Source: Acidiferrobacteraceae bacterium
Lineage (GTDB): Bacteria; Pseudomonadota; Gammaproteobacteria; Acidiferrobacterales; JAJDNE01
Assembly: GCA_037388825.1 (NCBI GenBank)
Contig: JARRJV010000023.1
Span: 1 to 52,055, forward strand
Reading direction: 5' to 3'
DNA: 52,055 bases
Positions 34,414-43,344 of the stretch are shown piece by piece (position 1 is the stretch's first letter; each line of letters begins with the position of its first letter). Below the pieces are notes generated by a model. It had not been told where the DNA came from and made no database searches. It was given only the letters and a program-made list of their open reading frames with translations. Position numbers and translations under genes: made by a program.

Positions 34414-34856
34414 GAAGGCTCCCCTTCGGGCTCCGGTGTCGCAACCGTGACCCGGCCCCGGGCAAGAAAACACCCGGATGCACCAATTTCAAAACTGTAG
34501 ACCATGATGTCAGTGTCCCCCATGACCCTGGAACCGGAGACCTCCAGCGGCGCGCCGATATCGTGAATCCATTCCACCGCCAGTTCCACCTGGCGGATCG
34601 CCGCGATGAAGCCGGGCCGCACGCTGAGGCCCGCCTCCCGTCCGCACAGGCCGCCGTGAACCGCGGCCGCCTGGGCCCCATATTCGATCAGATGTACCGC
34701 CGAAAGTCCCGCTTCGGATCGTAGCGGGTTGTCCGCTCGACGGTGACTGTCAGACCGGCAACGAATGCTGGTGTCGTCCCATTCAAGCACCTGGTCGAGC
34801 AGACACATCGTGTCGGCATGGGGAATCAATGAACACAGCTCTTGCCGTTCGATCAT
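34410..34856 (-). CDS. ApeP-like hotdog dehydratase
   Basis: 148 residues, single hotdog fold. LIPHADTMCLLDQVLEWD at the start and NPLRSEAGLSAVHLIEYGAQAAAVHGGL are the ApeP signature within the FabA/FabZ group. With the other dehydratase at 40626 it should remove water at each cycle to build the conjugated chain. Overlaps its neighbours by 4 bases on both sides. Confidence 0.88.
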   Translation of the reverse strand: MIERQELCSLIPHADTMCLLDQVLEWDDTSIRCRSDSHRRADNPLRSEAGLSAVHLIEYGAQAAAVHGGLCGREAGLSVRPGFIAAIRQVELAVEWIHDIGAPLEVSGSRVMGDTDIMVYSFEIGASGCFLARGRVTVATPEPEGEPS

Positions 34857-35659
34857 CGTGATTCGCCGGCGATCACCCGGATACGGGCCCGCCGTCCGTC
34901 CAGATAGGGAATGTGAACCTCGGCATCGGTACCCGTGGCAATCCTTTCCAGCAGGGGCAGGGATCGGGCGGCGGGATTGCCCGCGCGCAGGGTCTCGAAC
35001 CCGGCCTGCGCCATCCGGTCGATCGGGCCCTCCTCGGCCAGGTCGACATCCAGTCGCGCGATGCCGCTTGCCTGCTCCGGAGTGAGCAGGAGGCCGACGG
35101 CAAAGGAAGTCGTTCGCGGCCGAAAGGGTTGAAGGTTCGTGGGCGTGGCACCGTCATAGGCAACGAGCAGTACCCGGTTGTTCGATTCGCGGACCTGGGA
35201 CACCGCTTCCAGGAGGCCGGCCACAAACGACCCGTCGTGCGCGCTGATGCTGGTCGACGGCGCGCGATTCGAAGTCGCGATGGACAGATAGCCGGCGGGC
35301 GCATTGTGTACGGAGTTATGAAACAGGGTCGGCGACACGGGTTTGTCCGGCTGGGTCAGGGCGACAAGAATCCGGTCCACCACGTCCAGGTCACCGCAGG
35401 AGCAGGCAAACACCCCTGGCAGGTCCAGCGAGTGGTCCGGGCCCGAAAGGCGCAAGGTGTCGTCGCAACACTGCAAGACCATCTGGATCAGGGCCGTTGT
35501 TCGACGGCGCTCGTTCGGGGGCAACAAGGCGCTGGCTCCCAGAGAAACCGTTTGCCCGGGATCGTAGGCTTCGCCCGAGCGAATCAAGCCCTTGGCCGCA
35601 TCCCAGTTATCGAGACCCGGGCCGACCAGGCCAACACTGGCGATCCCCGCGGATATCAT
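34853..35659 (-). CDS. beta-ketoacyl synthase chain-length factor (ApeC-like)
   Basis: 268 residues of the short KS-like family without a catalytic cysteine that pairs with the aryl polyene ketosynthase. GVFACSCGDLDVVDRIL, SPTLFHNSVHNAPAGYLSIAT and TSISAHDGSFVAGLLEA are typical. In E. coli/Xenorhabdus-type clusters ApeC forms the KS-CLF heterodimer with ApeO that sets polyene length. Overlaps the KS gene stop by 4 bases. Confidence 0.88.
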   Translation of the reverse strand: MISAGIASVGLVGPGLDNWDAAKGLIRSGEAYDPGQTVSLGASALLPPNERRRTTALIQMVLQCCDDTLRLSGPDHSLDLPGVFACSCGDLDVVDRILVALTQPDKPVSPTLFHNSVHNAPAGYLSIATSNRAPSTSISAHDGSFVAGLLEAVSQVRESNNRVLLVAYDGATPTNLQPFRPRTTSFAVGLLLTPEQASGIARLDVDLAEEGPIDRMAQAGFETLRAGNPAARSLPLLERIATGTDAEVHIPYLDGRRARIRVIAGESR

Positions 35660-36840
35660 GACGACCTTCCAAGAATCAGGCAGGCATTGCTGCCGCCGAA
35701 ACCGAAGGAGTTGCTGACCACCCGGTTCACCGGTCGCGCCAGCGGCTCCAGGGCAATCGCCGACCGCATGCGTTCGTCCAGTCGCTTCGTGTTCAGGCTG
35801 GGAAACACGACGCCGTCTTCGATGGCGAAGCAGGAATAGATGGCCTCCACGATCCCGGCGGCGCCGAGGGTGTGACCGGTAAACCCCTTGGTCGATGAAC
35901 AGGGCACGGTATTTCCGAAGATCCCATGGACCGCCCGATCCTCCGACAGATCGTTGGCCTGGGTCGCCGTCCCGTGAAGGTTGATGTAGTCGATCTGCTG
36001 CGGCCGCAGGCCAGCCCGATCCAGTGCGTGACGAACGGCGATTGCGGCACCCCGGCCCTCGGGGTGAGGCGTCGACATGTGATGTGCGTCACTACTCTCG
36101 CCGTAGCCCAGCAAAACGATTGCGGAATCCGTGGCGCGGCGCTCAAGCAGGGCGAAGCCGGCGGCCTCGCCGATATTGATACCGTCACGATCCGCGTCGG
36201 CCGGACGACAAGGCTCCGGTGAAACCAGCTGCAGGGAATTGAACCCGTACAGCGTCATCTGGCACAGGGAGTCCACGCCGCCCACGAGGGCGGCATCACA
36301 CAGGCCGGCATCGATATAGCGTTGTGCCGTGGCGAAGACCTTCGCGCTGGAGGAGCAGGCGGTGGAAATCACCTGGGACGGTCCGCGCAGGCCAAGTGCC
36401 GCCTTGACGAAACCGGCCAGGGAATAGGTCGCGTGGGTTGTCTCGTAGCGGAAGTCCCGGGGGAGCGCGCCGCTGACCGGATCCCGGTTCGCGTAGGCCT
36501 CTTCGGACGACTGAATTCCCGAGGTAGACGTCCCGAGAAAAACTCCAATGCGATGAGACCCATAGCGTTCGATCGCCTCCGCAACACGGATGGTGAAATC
36601 ATCCTGCAGCAGGCCAAGGTAGGCGAGGCGGTTGTTGCGGCATTCATGCTCCGCATACGCATCGGGCAAGGGGGCACCCTCGAGTCCCGCCACCCGCCCG
36701 ATCCAGGTTTGCAGGTCCACGCCGGAAAGATCGCATGGCCGCAACCCGCCTTCGCCCCTGGCAAGGGCCTGTCGATTCGGTTCACAACCGTGTCCGAGGG
36801 CGGTGGTCACGGTATAGGCAGAGACCTGCAAGTCAGCCAT
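35656..36840 (-). CDS. ApeO-like beta-ketoacyl-ACP synthase
   Basis: Condensing enzyme of 394 residues. Catalytic triad clear: Cys162 in TACSSSAKV, His289 in NLHGTATQAND and His323 in GHTLGAAG; C-terminal SNSFGFGGSNACLILG is standard. ATG 36840 chosen because it starts right at the conserved MADLQVSAYT and overlaps the MMPL stop by 8 bases; the open frame upstream is inside that gene. Only this KS occurs in the cluster; the ApeR-type second KS is absent. Confidence 0.92.
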   Translation of the reverse strand: MADLQVSAYTVTTALGHGCEPNRQALARGEGGLRPCDLSGVDLQTWIGRVAGLEGAPLPDAYAEHECRNNRLAYLGLLQDDFTIRVAEAIERYGSHRIGVFLGTSTSGIQSSEEAYANRDPVSGALPRDFRYETTHATYSLAGFVKAALGLRGPSQVISTACSSSAKVFATAQRYIDAGLCDAALVGGVDSLCQMTLYGFNSLQLVSPEPCRPADADRDGINIGEAAGFALLERRATDSAIVLLGYGESSDAHHMSTPHPEGRGAAIAVRHALDRAGLRPQQIDYINLHGTATQANDLSEDRAVHGIFGNTVPCSSTKGFTGHTLGAAGIVEAIYSCFAIEDGVVFPSLNTKRLDERMRSAIALEPLARPVNRVVSNSFGFGGSNACLILGRSS

Positions 36841-39172
36841 GGCCGAACACCTCCCGGCCCCGGGTAGTGAGGAGCAGGGAAAGCAGATAGGCGACCAGGG
36901 TGCCGCTCGCCACGGTGACGCCGATCTCATGCAGCACCGGGATGCTGGACGTGGCGAGGATCCCGAATACCCCGATCGTCGAGATGCCACAAACCATGAG
37001 GGAGCGTCGCGTTGCGCGAAACTCTTCTTCGTCGGGGAATTCCTGGGTTGCGAACAGCGCGTAGTCAACGCCGATACCGGCCACCAGCATCAGGGACACG
37101 AGATGAAACACGGTATGGCCCCCGCCCATGAGAAGTGCAACCATGGCTGCGGACGTCACGGACGCCGCAACCGGCGCAATGACATGCAGGGTGCGACGGT
37201 AATCGCGCAGACCCGCGAGCAGCGTCACGATGATCAAGGCAATCACGATCACGGCCCGGTCGACAATCTCTGCCCGGAAGTGGCCGACCATTTGTTCGGT
37301 AGTTTTCTTCATATCAAGGAACGAAACGCCCGCCCCATGGAAGGGCCGAATCCGTTCTTCCAGTGCCGGCGCGTTCCTCACGCCAATCAGGCGGATTATG
37401 CCAATTACGCCGTCCGGGTTCGAACGGATCAGCTGCGCCACGCGCTCCGCCACTATCCCGTCCCCGAGATCCCGGGGCCGCAGGGGCCGCAGGGAGGAAG
37501 AGGCCACGACGTCGGCAATGAACGGTTCGAACGCCTTGGGCCGGAAAATTGTACCCTGCCGCGCCTGGTCCACGGCCGTGGCGAGCTGGCTCGCCGAAGG
37601 CAGGGCCTGCTGCCGCGCCCGCTGCGTCGCCGCATCAGGCACGATGTTCGCGGCCATATCGCTGTCCGCCAGGAGGCCGTCCCTGACCGACTGCCCCAGT
37701 ACCGGCGCAAGCCGTCGCTGTTCTTCGAGCACCGCTTGCGCAGTCTTTCCCCGAACCAGCACGACATAGCGCGGTTCCGGCAAATTCATCTCTTCCCGGA
37801 GCTTGCGGTCCGCCTGTTTCAGGCTGTCCGGCACCGGTGTCAGTTTGCTGATGTCATCGGACCAGGGATTCGGGGTGAGGGAAAACAGGCCCACGGCGCC
37901 CACAGCGATCAGTCCGTACACGGCGGGAAGAGTCCCGCGCGGGACCCGTACCGCTACGCCTCGCCGGGGCCCTTGGGGCCACAGGCGCGTCGGGCCGGTG
38001 GCGAACAGGGCCGGCAAGCCATAACGGGTCACGAGAATGGCACCAAGCAGACCCGCGATCGCGAAAACCCCGAGCTGTTGTATGCCAGGAAAGTCGGCGC
38101 CGATCATGGCCGAGAACCCGAGGATGGTCGTGATCGCCCCGATCCGCAGGGGTAGCCAGATTCTTCGCGCCGCCGCGATCAGACTTTCGCCCGGCCGGGC
38201 GTGGCTGAAAAGGTGTATCGGATAATCGAGCGCGACACCCACCAGGGTGGAACCGAAGGCCACGCTGATGCCGTGGGCCCATCCCCACAAGCCGGCCATG
38301 GTCGCGCCCGCCAACAGCAGGCCCCCGGCAACCGGTACCGCCGCCAACAGGATGACGGGGATACTTCGGTAGACCCAGAGCAGGAGCAGGACCACAAACA
38401 CGGTCGCCGCCCCGGAAAGCAGAACGATTTCCCGCCGCACGCGCGCCTCGGTCACGACCGTGAAGTACGGCGGCCCACTGATGGTCAGTCTGGCTCCGCC
38501 GGTATCGCCGAGCGCCCTGAAGTCGCCACGCAACCCTTGCAACAGCCTCTGTTGCCTGGCGAAGCCGCCGGATTTGGGTCCGGCCTCGGCCAGCAGGAAC
38601 GCAGTCTTGCCATTGGCGGACATCCAGCTGCCGCCGTCACCGCTGCCATACTCGCCGCGCCCGACCAGCAGCGCGACCGCCCTGCGAAACGCGCCCGTGG
38701 GATCGGCGATCAGCTCCGCCTGATTCAGGGTGGACAGGGGGGATCGCAGGTCCTGCAGCACCTGATCGAAACCCTTCCGTAGCGAGGCCACGGAAAACTC
38801 CTGCCGGGCGGGCGCGGAGTCCAGCAAATAACGATAGCGGAACAGAATCTCCCTGGATTCTGCGTCCAGTTGCGGGGCCCCGTCATAGATCCGGATGAAG
38901 CTCCCACTTGCACGAAGTCGCGCCGCATAGCGCTGGCTGAGTCGGGCCAGCGCGTCGGGCTCCGCGTTGCGGATCGCCAGCAACCAGAACCGTGACGCGA
39001 TCCCGCTTTTGAATTCATTAATCACGAAGGTCTGTTGCGGATCGCGGGAGTTGGGCAGGAAGGCTGCCAGGTCGCCCTGTATCCGCAGACGGGTGGCAAC
39101 CAGCAACAGGCATACCAGCACGGCGACCCCGAACAGGCCGAGCGCGACCAGGCGTCTAGTGCGCTCGTTCAT
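36833..39172 (-). CDS. MMPL/RND-type exporter of the polyene cluster
   Basis: 779-residue RND superfamily lipid exporter with two sets of membrane helices around two large periplasmic loops, e.g. ILLAAVPVAGGLLLAGATMAGLWG and MVALLMGGGHTVFHLVSLMLVAGIGVDYALFA. The GVALDYPIHLFSHARPGES and GIGVDYALFATQEFP segments carry the acidic residue pattern of the MMPL proton path. Probably exports the finished polyene lipid to the outer membrane, as proposed for aryl polyene loci. Confidence 0.9.
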   Translation of the reverse strand: MNERTRRLVALGLFGVAVLVCLLLVATRLRIQGDLAAFLPNSRDPQQTFVINEFKSGIASRFWLLAIRNAEPDALARLSQRYAARLRASGSFIRIYDGAPQLDAESREILFRYRYLLDSAPARQEFSVASLRKGFDQVLQDLRSPLSTLNQAELIADPTGAFRRAVALLVGRGEYGSGDGGSWMSANGKTAFLLAEAGPKSGGFARQQRLLQGLRGDFRALGDTGGARLTISGPPYFTVVTEARVRREIVLLSGAATVFVVLLLLWVYRSIPVILLAAVPVAGGLLLAGATMAGLWGWAHGISVAFGSTLVGVALDYPIHLFSHARPGESLIAAARRIWLPLRIGAITTILGFSAMIGADFPGIQQLGVFAIAGLLGAILVTRYGLPALFATGPTRLWPQGPRRGVAVRVPRGTLPAVYGLIAVGAVGLFSLTPNPWSDDISKLTPVPDSLKQADRKLREEMNLPEPRYVVLVRGKTAQAVLEEQRRLAPVLGQSVRDGLLADSDMAANIVPDAATQRARQQALPSASQLATAVDQARQGTIFRPKAFEPFIADVVASSSLRPLRPRDLGDGIVAERVAQLIRSNPDGVIGIIRLIGVRNAPALEERIRPFHGAGVSFLDMKKTTEQMVGHFRAEIVDRAVIVIALIIVTLLAGLRDYRRTLHVIAPVAASVTSAAMVALLMGGGHTVFHLVSLMLVAGIGVDYALFATQEFPDEEEFRATRRSLMVCGISTIGVFGILATSSIPVLHEIGVTVASGTLVAYLLSLLLTTRGREVFGHG

Positions 39173-39758
39173 GCGCCGTACCCGGAATCGGAGCCAGGTC
39201 GATTCTGGTGCTGTCCCCGTTTTGTTCCCGAATCAGGATCCGGCTCACCTCGGCCTCGTGACCCGACCAGATGAATTCCCGGACCTTGTTCCGAAGCGCC
39301 TCCTGCCGCGGAACCAGCCGCAAGGTCCAGGCCGCGAAGCTTCCCGAGAAATCGACTTCATAGTACTGCCGCAAGACCGCCTCGTCTCCGGAAAGGGTTG
39401 CGCGAAAGGCCTCGATGAAGGCCCGGGCCACAGGCAGGGCATCGACACGAACGGTTTTCCGTTTGCCGTTCTTTTCGATCGTGAAACTGCTGCCGTGTAT
39501 CTCGAAACGTTCCGGCGACGGGCCGGCAATTTCCCGGACCACGGTATCGGGCGCCTTGTAGGACATGGTCCCATGAAGCCGGATGGTAGAGTTCAGGACC
39601 CTGAGGCTCTTCGTCTCTTCAAATGCGACCTGGCTGGACCCACGCCGGGCCAAGGCCGTCATCAGACTGTGTAGTCCGGTTTCATCGCTGGCGAATGCGC
39701 CCGAACCGGCGAGCGCCAGACAGATGCCAAGCGTCCTAGCCCACTTTCCAGAAATCAT
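39156..39758 (-). CDS. LolA-like outer-membrane lipoprotein carrier (aryl polyene type)
   Basis: 200 residues with a signal peptide (GICLALAGSGAFA). Body SSQVAFEETKSLRVLNSTIRLHGTM, TVVREIAGPSPERFEI and KTVRVDALPVARAFIEAF fits the LolA-like protein found in polyene clusters, presumed to carry the polyene lipid across the periplasm. ATG 39758 gives the signal peptide directly and overlaps the acyltransferase end by 23 bases; the frame also opens further upstream. Overlaps the MMPL start by 17 bases. Confidence 0.87.
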   Translation of the reverse strand: MISGKWARTLGICLALAGSGAFASDETGLHSLMTALARRGSSQVAFEETKSLRVLNSTIRLHGTMSYKAPDTVVREIAGPSPERFEIHGSSFTIEKNGKRKTVRVDALPVARAFIEAFRATLSGDEAVLRQYYEVDFSGSFAAWTLRLVPRQEALRNKVREFIWSGHEAEVSRILIREQNGDSTRIDLAPIPGTAHERAH

Positions 39759-40629
39759 AGAAGTTGAACCAGTTATAGGGCATCTCACGGGCAAAATGTT
39801 CCAGCCGGCTGGCATATACGCAGGTCAGGCGCTCAGCCTCTCGTTGGCGCAGGCCGTGGCCAACGGTTCGACCTTCGCCCAACGGCTCAAAGTAAACATC
39901 GTACCGGTTGCCGCCGCGATACAAACCGAATACGAGAAAAATCGGGGCTCCCAGCGCCAATGCCAGGCTGGCCGGGGTCGTTGGAAATCGTGCCGGTTTG
40001 CCAAAGAACGTGCACTCCACTGACTTTTCTCCGACGTGCGTGCGATCACCCATCAGGGCGACCAGGGCGCCGCTGTCAATGGCGTCGCGAATCTGAAACA
40101 CCGCATCCAGAGAGCGGCTGGAGATGACGGTATCGGCAACATCGCGGTTGAACCGGTTCAGGAACTGGGTGATGACCCGGTTCTGGTCCTCGTTCATCAG
40201 GACCTTCAGATCGAAATGGTCATGGCCCGCCCCCAGGACACGCAGGATTTCAAAACTGCCGAGGTGGGAACCGAGAAGCACGCAGCCCCGGCGCGCCGCA
40301 ACACACTCCAGCACGGGGCCAGCCCCGTAGGTACGAATGTCGAACAGTTCTTCCTGGCCGTGCAGAAGATACACGCGGTCCAGAATGGTTGACGCGAAGG
40401 TCCGGTGATGACGAAAACACTCGGAGATCGCCGCGGGACGACCGAAGACCTGGCCCAGGAATGATTTCGAGGCGCGGCGGGTGGCCCGACCGGTGACGAA
40501 GAAATACAGGGTGATCGGAAACAACAGCGCACGAGCCACATGCCATCCAATGTTCAACGCGATCCACGAGATCACGTGCAGCCAGAATACGGTTCCGCGT
40601 TCGCGGTAGAGCTGCCACTCCTGGCTCAT
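39736..40629 (-). CDS. LpxL/HtrB-type LPLAT acyltransferase of the polyene cluster
   Basis: 297-residue membrane acyltransferase with one N-terminal helix region (HVISWIALNIGWHVARALLFPITLYFF) and the catalytic H-x4-E of the LPLAT fold in GSHLGSFEILR. GDRTHVGEKSVECTFFGKPARFPTTPASLAL is the rest of the signature. Likely attaches the polyene acyl chain to a lipid or glycan acceptor. Overlaps the dehydratase stop by 4 bases. A separate ApeJ-like acyltransferase-glycosyltransferase is not seen here. Confidence 0.88.
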   Translation of the reverse strand: MSQEWQLYRERGTVFWLHVISWIALNIGWHVARALLFPITLYFFVTGRATRRASKSFLGQVFGRPAAISECFRHHRTFASTILDRVYLLHGQEELFDIRTYGAGPVLECVAARRGCVLLGSHLGSFEILRVLGAGHDHFDLKVLMNEDQNRVITQFLNRFNRDVADTVISSRSLDAVFQIRDAIDSGALVALMGDRTHVGEKSVECTFFGKPARFPTTPASLALALGAPIFLVFGLYRGGNRYDVYFEPLGEGRTVGHGLRQREAERLTCVYASRLEHFAREMPYNWFNFYDFWKVG

Positions 40630-40934
40630 GGCCCGCTTCTCCGGCTGACAAGGAACTCGCCCTCCGCAAAAAGCGTATCCCCGTGCACACAGCGAAAACG
40701 GACCCGTTCGCCCGAGAGGTTCAGGAAGACCTCACAAGATTGATCGGGCCCAAGGGCGGCATGAAACTTGGTCTGCGGAATCGATTGCACCACCGTGGCC
40801 GGAACCTGTTCCTGCAGACACTGCCGGACGCTGTCCAGGATGAGCACCCCGGGGACCACCGGATTTCCCGGAAAGTGCCCGCGGAAGCAGGGGTGGTCCG
40901 CGGCGAACCGGAAGGTGCATCGATGTTCCATCAC
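40626..40934 (-). CDS. ApeI-like 3-hydroxyacyl-ACP dehydratase
   Basis: 102-residue single hotdog domain. FRGHFPGNPVVPGVLILDSV is the dehydratase signature, with the catalytic His of HFPG and the acidic partner further on in the second half of the helix (DSVRQC). Works with ApeP in polyene double-bond formation. Overlaps the AMP-ligase stop by 4 bases and the acyltransferase start by 4 bases. Confidence 0.9.
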   Translation of the reverse strand: MMEHRCTFRFAADHPCFRGHFPGNPVVPGVLILDSVRQCLQEQVPATVVQSIPQTKFHAALGPDQSCEVFLNLSGERVRFRCVHGDTLFAEGEFLVSRRSGP

Positions 40935-42187
40935 TGCGACGCCAGCTTCGATAGCAGGTCCCGGAGTGCGTCCTGGGTGAGCTTTCCGGTGGAATTTCGG
41001 GGAAGTCGGTCGACGCGATAGATGGGGCGCGGGAGAAACACCGCATCGATCTGATGGGTCAGGGCGCGCGTGATGTCCTGGTCCGAGATGCCCGGCGCGA
41101 CAACGATCGCGGCCAAGCGGGCAGTGGTGTCGTGTTCGGCTTCGCGCGTTACATACACGCCGTCGACCACTCCCTCGATACTCGTCAGTTTCAGATTCAG
41201 ATCCGCAAGGGACGCCCGTTTTCCGCCCACTTTCACGAGATCGGCCGCCCGTCCGATGAACTCAAAGGTTCGGCTGTCGATTCGTCGAATGTTGTCCCTC
41301 ATCTCCAGCACGATACCTCGTCCCGCGTCGCGAACGGCGGGCCCGGTACCATTCACGACCAGTTCCAGCGGCTCCAACATGCTCCATGTCTGCGTATTCA
41401 CCGTCTGCCGTGACGCGATGGCACCGTGTTCAGTGGACCCGGTCGCCGAGATCACCTGTCTGACCCTGGGCCAGTCCGGATCGGCGGCGGGAAACGCCCT
41501 CAGATGTACGGGTGTTGTGATCAGTGTTGCCTCGCCGGAAAGGGCTTTCAGCACCAGCCGTATGTCCTCCGGATACAGTGGCGTGTCCGCGACCACGCGG
41601 GCGCCACTGTGGATGGGCAACATCACCGATGTCTCGAAACCGAACATGTGTTGTGGCATTACCGTGGCGAGAATGGTGTCGTCCGCCCCGATCCCGAACC
41701 GGGCCTGGATGCGCTCGGCACTGGCCAACATGTCCCCCCACGATTTTTCATTGGGTTTCGGTGTCCCGGTACTGCCCGAAGTGAACAGGGTGACGGCCGG
41801 GCGATCGGACAGGACTTCGGGAATTGAGGACGCCGTCCCCGAGCGATCAAAGTCCGGCCTGCACTCAAACTGCTCGACACCGATGCGCGTGTCGATCGAT
41901 TCAACCAGACAGTAGCTATCAGGCCAGGTGGCAACGATGGACTCGATGGCTGCAGGCGCGCGGCTGGAAGGCAGCAAAACATGTTGGCCCCGTATCTGCG
42001 CGGCCAGAAAGCCGGTCATGAAATGGACCCGGCTCTCGCACATCATGATGCAATATTGATGATCGGGGACGCACTCGGCCAGCTCCTGTGCCGCAGCCAG
42101 AATCTCTCCCGCGGAATATCCGCCATCGCCGGACAGAATCCAGGGCCGGTCCAGATCGCCCTGTTGAAATATTTCCCTGGCGTTCAT
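40931..42187 (-). CDS. ApeH-like AMP-ligase loading the starter acid onto ACP
   Basis: 418 residues. ANL adenylation motifs: LFTSGSTGTPKPNEKSW (P-loop), SATGSTEHGAIASRQ, FIGRAADLVKVGGKRASL (A8) and LPRNSTGKLTQDAL with the A10 lysine. In known clusters this enzyme activates 4-hydroxybenzoate or a coumarate-like acid and loads the ACP. No ammonia-lyase is in the window, so 4-hydroxybenzoate from a chorismate lyase elsewhere is the simpler starter (inference). Follows the membrane protein gene directly with no gap. Confidence 0.9.
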   Translation of the reverse strand: MNAREIFQQGDLDRPWILSGDGGYSAGEILAAAQELAECVPDHQYCIMMCESRVHFMTGFLAAQIRGQHVLLPSSRAPAAIESIVATWPDSYCLVESIDTRIGVEQFECRPDFDRSGTASSIPEVLSDRPAVTLFTSGSTGTPKPNEKSWGDMLASAERIQARFGIGADDTILATVMPQHMFGFETSVMLPIHSGARVVADTPLYPEDIRLVLKALSGEATLITTPVHLRAFPAADPDWPRVRQVISATGSTEHGAIASRQTVNTQTWSMLEPLELVVNGTGPAVRDAGRGIVLEMRDNIRRIDSRTFEFIGRAADLVKVGGKRASLADLNLKLTSIEGVVDGVYVTREAEHDTTARLAAIVVAPGISDQDITRALTHQIDAVFLPRPIYRVDRLPRNSTGKLTQDALRDLLSKLASQ

Positions 42188-42811
42188 CTATCGCGCCTTC
42201 CACAACGCCTGTCGCAAATCGATTCGTGTCAGCGCGACCAGGAATCCGCGCAGGCTGTAGTCCACTTCGGAGGCCAACACCACGCGTCGTACGAGGAATT
42301 CCACCAGAAAGAACGAAACCAGGAGGACATAGCTCACGAGATTCGTGAACACGGACCAGACCTGGGCGGGCGCGTAGATGGCGAGTACCAGCGAGGTGGC
42401 CAGCATGGTGATGAAAAACAGGGCCCACGCCCAGGTTACCTTGCGCGTATAGCGAAGCTCTCGCTCCGAGGCCTGTTCCCGCATCAATGCCGCGATCCTT
42501 GTGATCACCGGGACCCGTCCCGGGCGCAGGGAGCCGGCGAAGACCCAGAACAGAAAGACGTAGATGAACACCGGCGTAAGCTTCAACATCAGCAGTTCAT
42601 GTCCGCGAGCCAGCGTCATGACCAGGACCGCGACGGCGGCCAGGATCAGGGCGGTCAGGCCGGGTAACCGGAGTCGGACAAGCTGGAACAGGGCCGGACT
42701 GATCAGCAGGCCCGCGTACCACGGCGCGACCAGGTCGAGGCGATTGTGTATCAGGAATTCGTGCAGAAGGACGGGGCTGAAAAAGACCAGAAGACTGAAC
42801 AGGATGCGCAC
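42188..42811 (-). CDS. COG4648-like membrane protein of polyene cluster
   Basis: About 207 residues with six hydrophobic segments, including ILFSLLVFFSPVLLHEFLIH, ALFQLVRLRLPGLTALILA and FFITMLATSLVLAIYAPA. GTG at 42811 is chosen because it places the start just after the ACP stop (42822) and before the first helix; the frame is open upstream to 42904 inside the ACP gene. Members sit next to the ACP in aryl polyene loci; function unknown. Confidence 0.8.
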   Translation of the reverse strand: MRILFSLLVFFSPVLLHEFLIHNRLDLVAPWYAGLLISPALFQLVRLRLPGLTALILAAVAVLVMTLARGHELLMLKLTPVFIYVFLFWVFAGSLRPGRVPVITRIAALMREQASERELRYTRKVTWAWALFFITMLATSLVLAIYAPAQVWSVFTNLVSYVLLVSFFLVEFLVRRVVLASEVDYSLRGFLVALTRIDLRQALWKAR

Positions 42812-42821
42812 GCGCGTGGAA

Positions 42822-43088
42822 TCAAGCCTGGGTCTGCCGATTGGAGTCGATATGCGACGCCAACGCCCTGAGCGACGAGAAGATACGGGAGTTGTTTTTG
42901 TCATCGGCCTTCAGGCGAAATCCGTAACGCTGGGATATCACGAGTGCGATTTCCAGGGCGTCGATCGAGTCCAGGCCCAGTCCTTCGTTGAAGAGTGGCG
43001 AATCCGGGTCGATGCTGTCGGCGGTGACGCCCTCCAGATTCAGTGTGTCGATGATGAGGTTGGCGACCTCCAGTTCCAGCGGTGACAT
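42822..43088 (-). CDS. acyl carrier protein of polyene cluster
   Basis: 88-residue ACP with the phosphopantetheine serine at residue 41 in GLGLDSIDALEIAL. Acidic helix II and the usual four-helix layout. First gene of the minus-strand polyene operon. Only one ACP is present, whereas described aryl polyene clusters carry two (ApeE and ApeF). A phosphopantetheinyl transferase is not in this window and must act from elsewhere. Confidence 0.92.
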   Translation of the reverse strand: MSPLELEVANLIIDTLNLEGVTADSIDPDSPLFNEGLGLDSIDALEIALVISQRYGFRLKADDKNNSRIFSSLRALASHIDSNRQTQA

Positions 43089-43344
43089 CGACAGAAAAAT
43101 CCCCGTAGCAAGCGAAAAACGAAAAATATAATAATTTTGGCTTTTATAATAACATATTAGGGGTTTTGCAAGAATTCGCCAGCAAGCACGTCCCGGGCCT
43201 CGGCCGTGGGGCTGTATCCAAACGATTTACAGGCCAAATTTGCCGCCCGGGGATGGTGCCGGGCAAAAACCCGCCAGGCAGCACTGCCTCCCCAATCCAT
43301 CTCCGCCAAGAACGCGGACCCGACACCGGAGGAACAGGAAAGAA
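43089..43344. promoter_or_regulatory. divergent intergenic region between ACP and O-methyltransferase genes
   Basis: The first 75 bases (43089-43165) are very AT-rich (ATATAATAATTTT, TTATAATAACATATTA), unlike the surrounding GC-rich DNA, and probably hold promoters for the polyene operon and perhaps the methyltransferase. The GC-rich remainder shows no recognisable operator. I did not find TGTAnA repeats like those upstream of the LitR-like gene. Confidence 0.55.
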
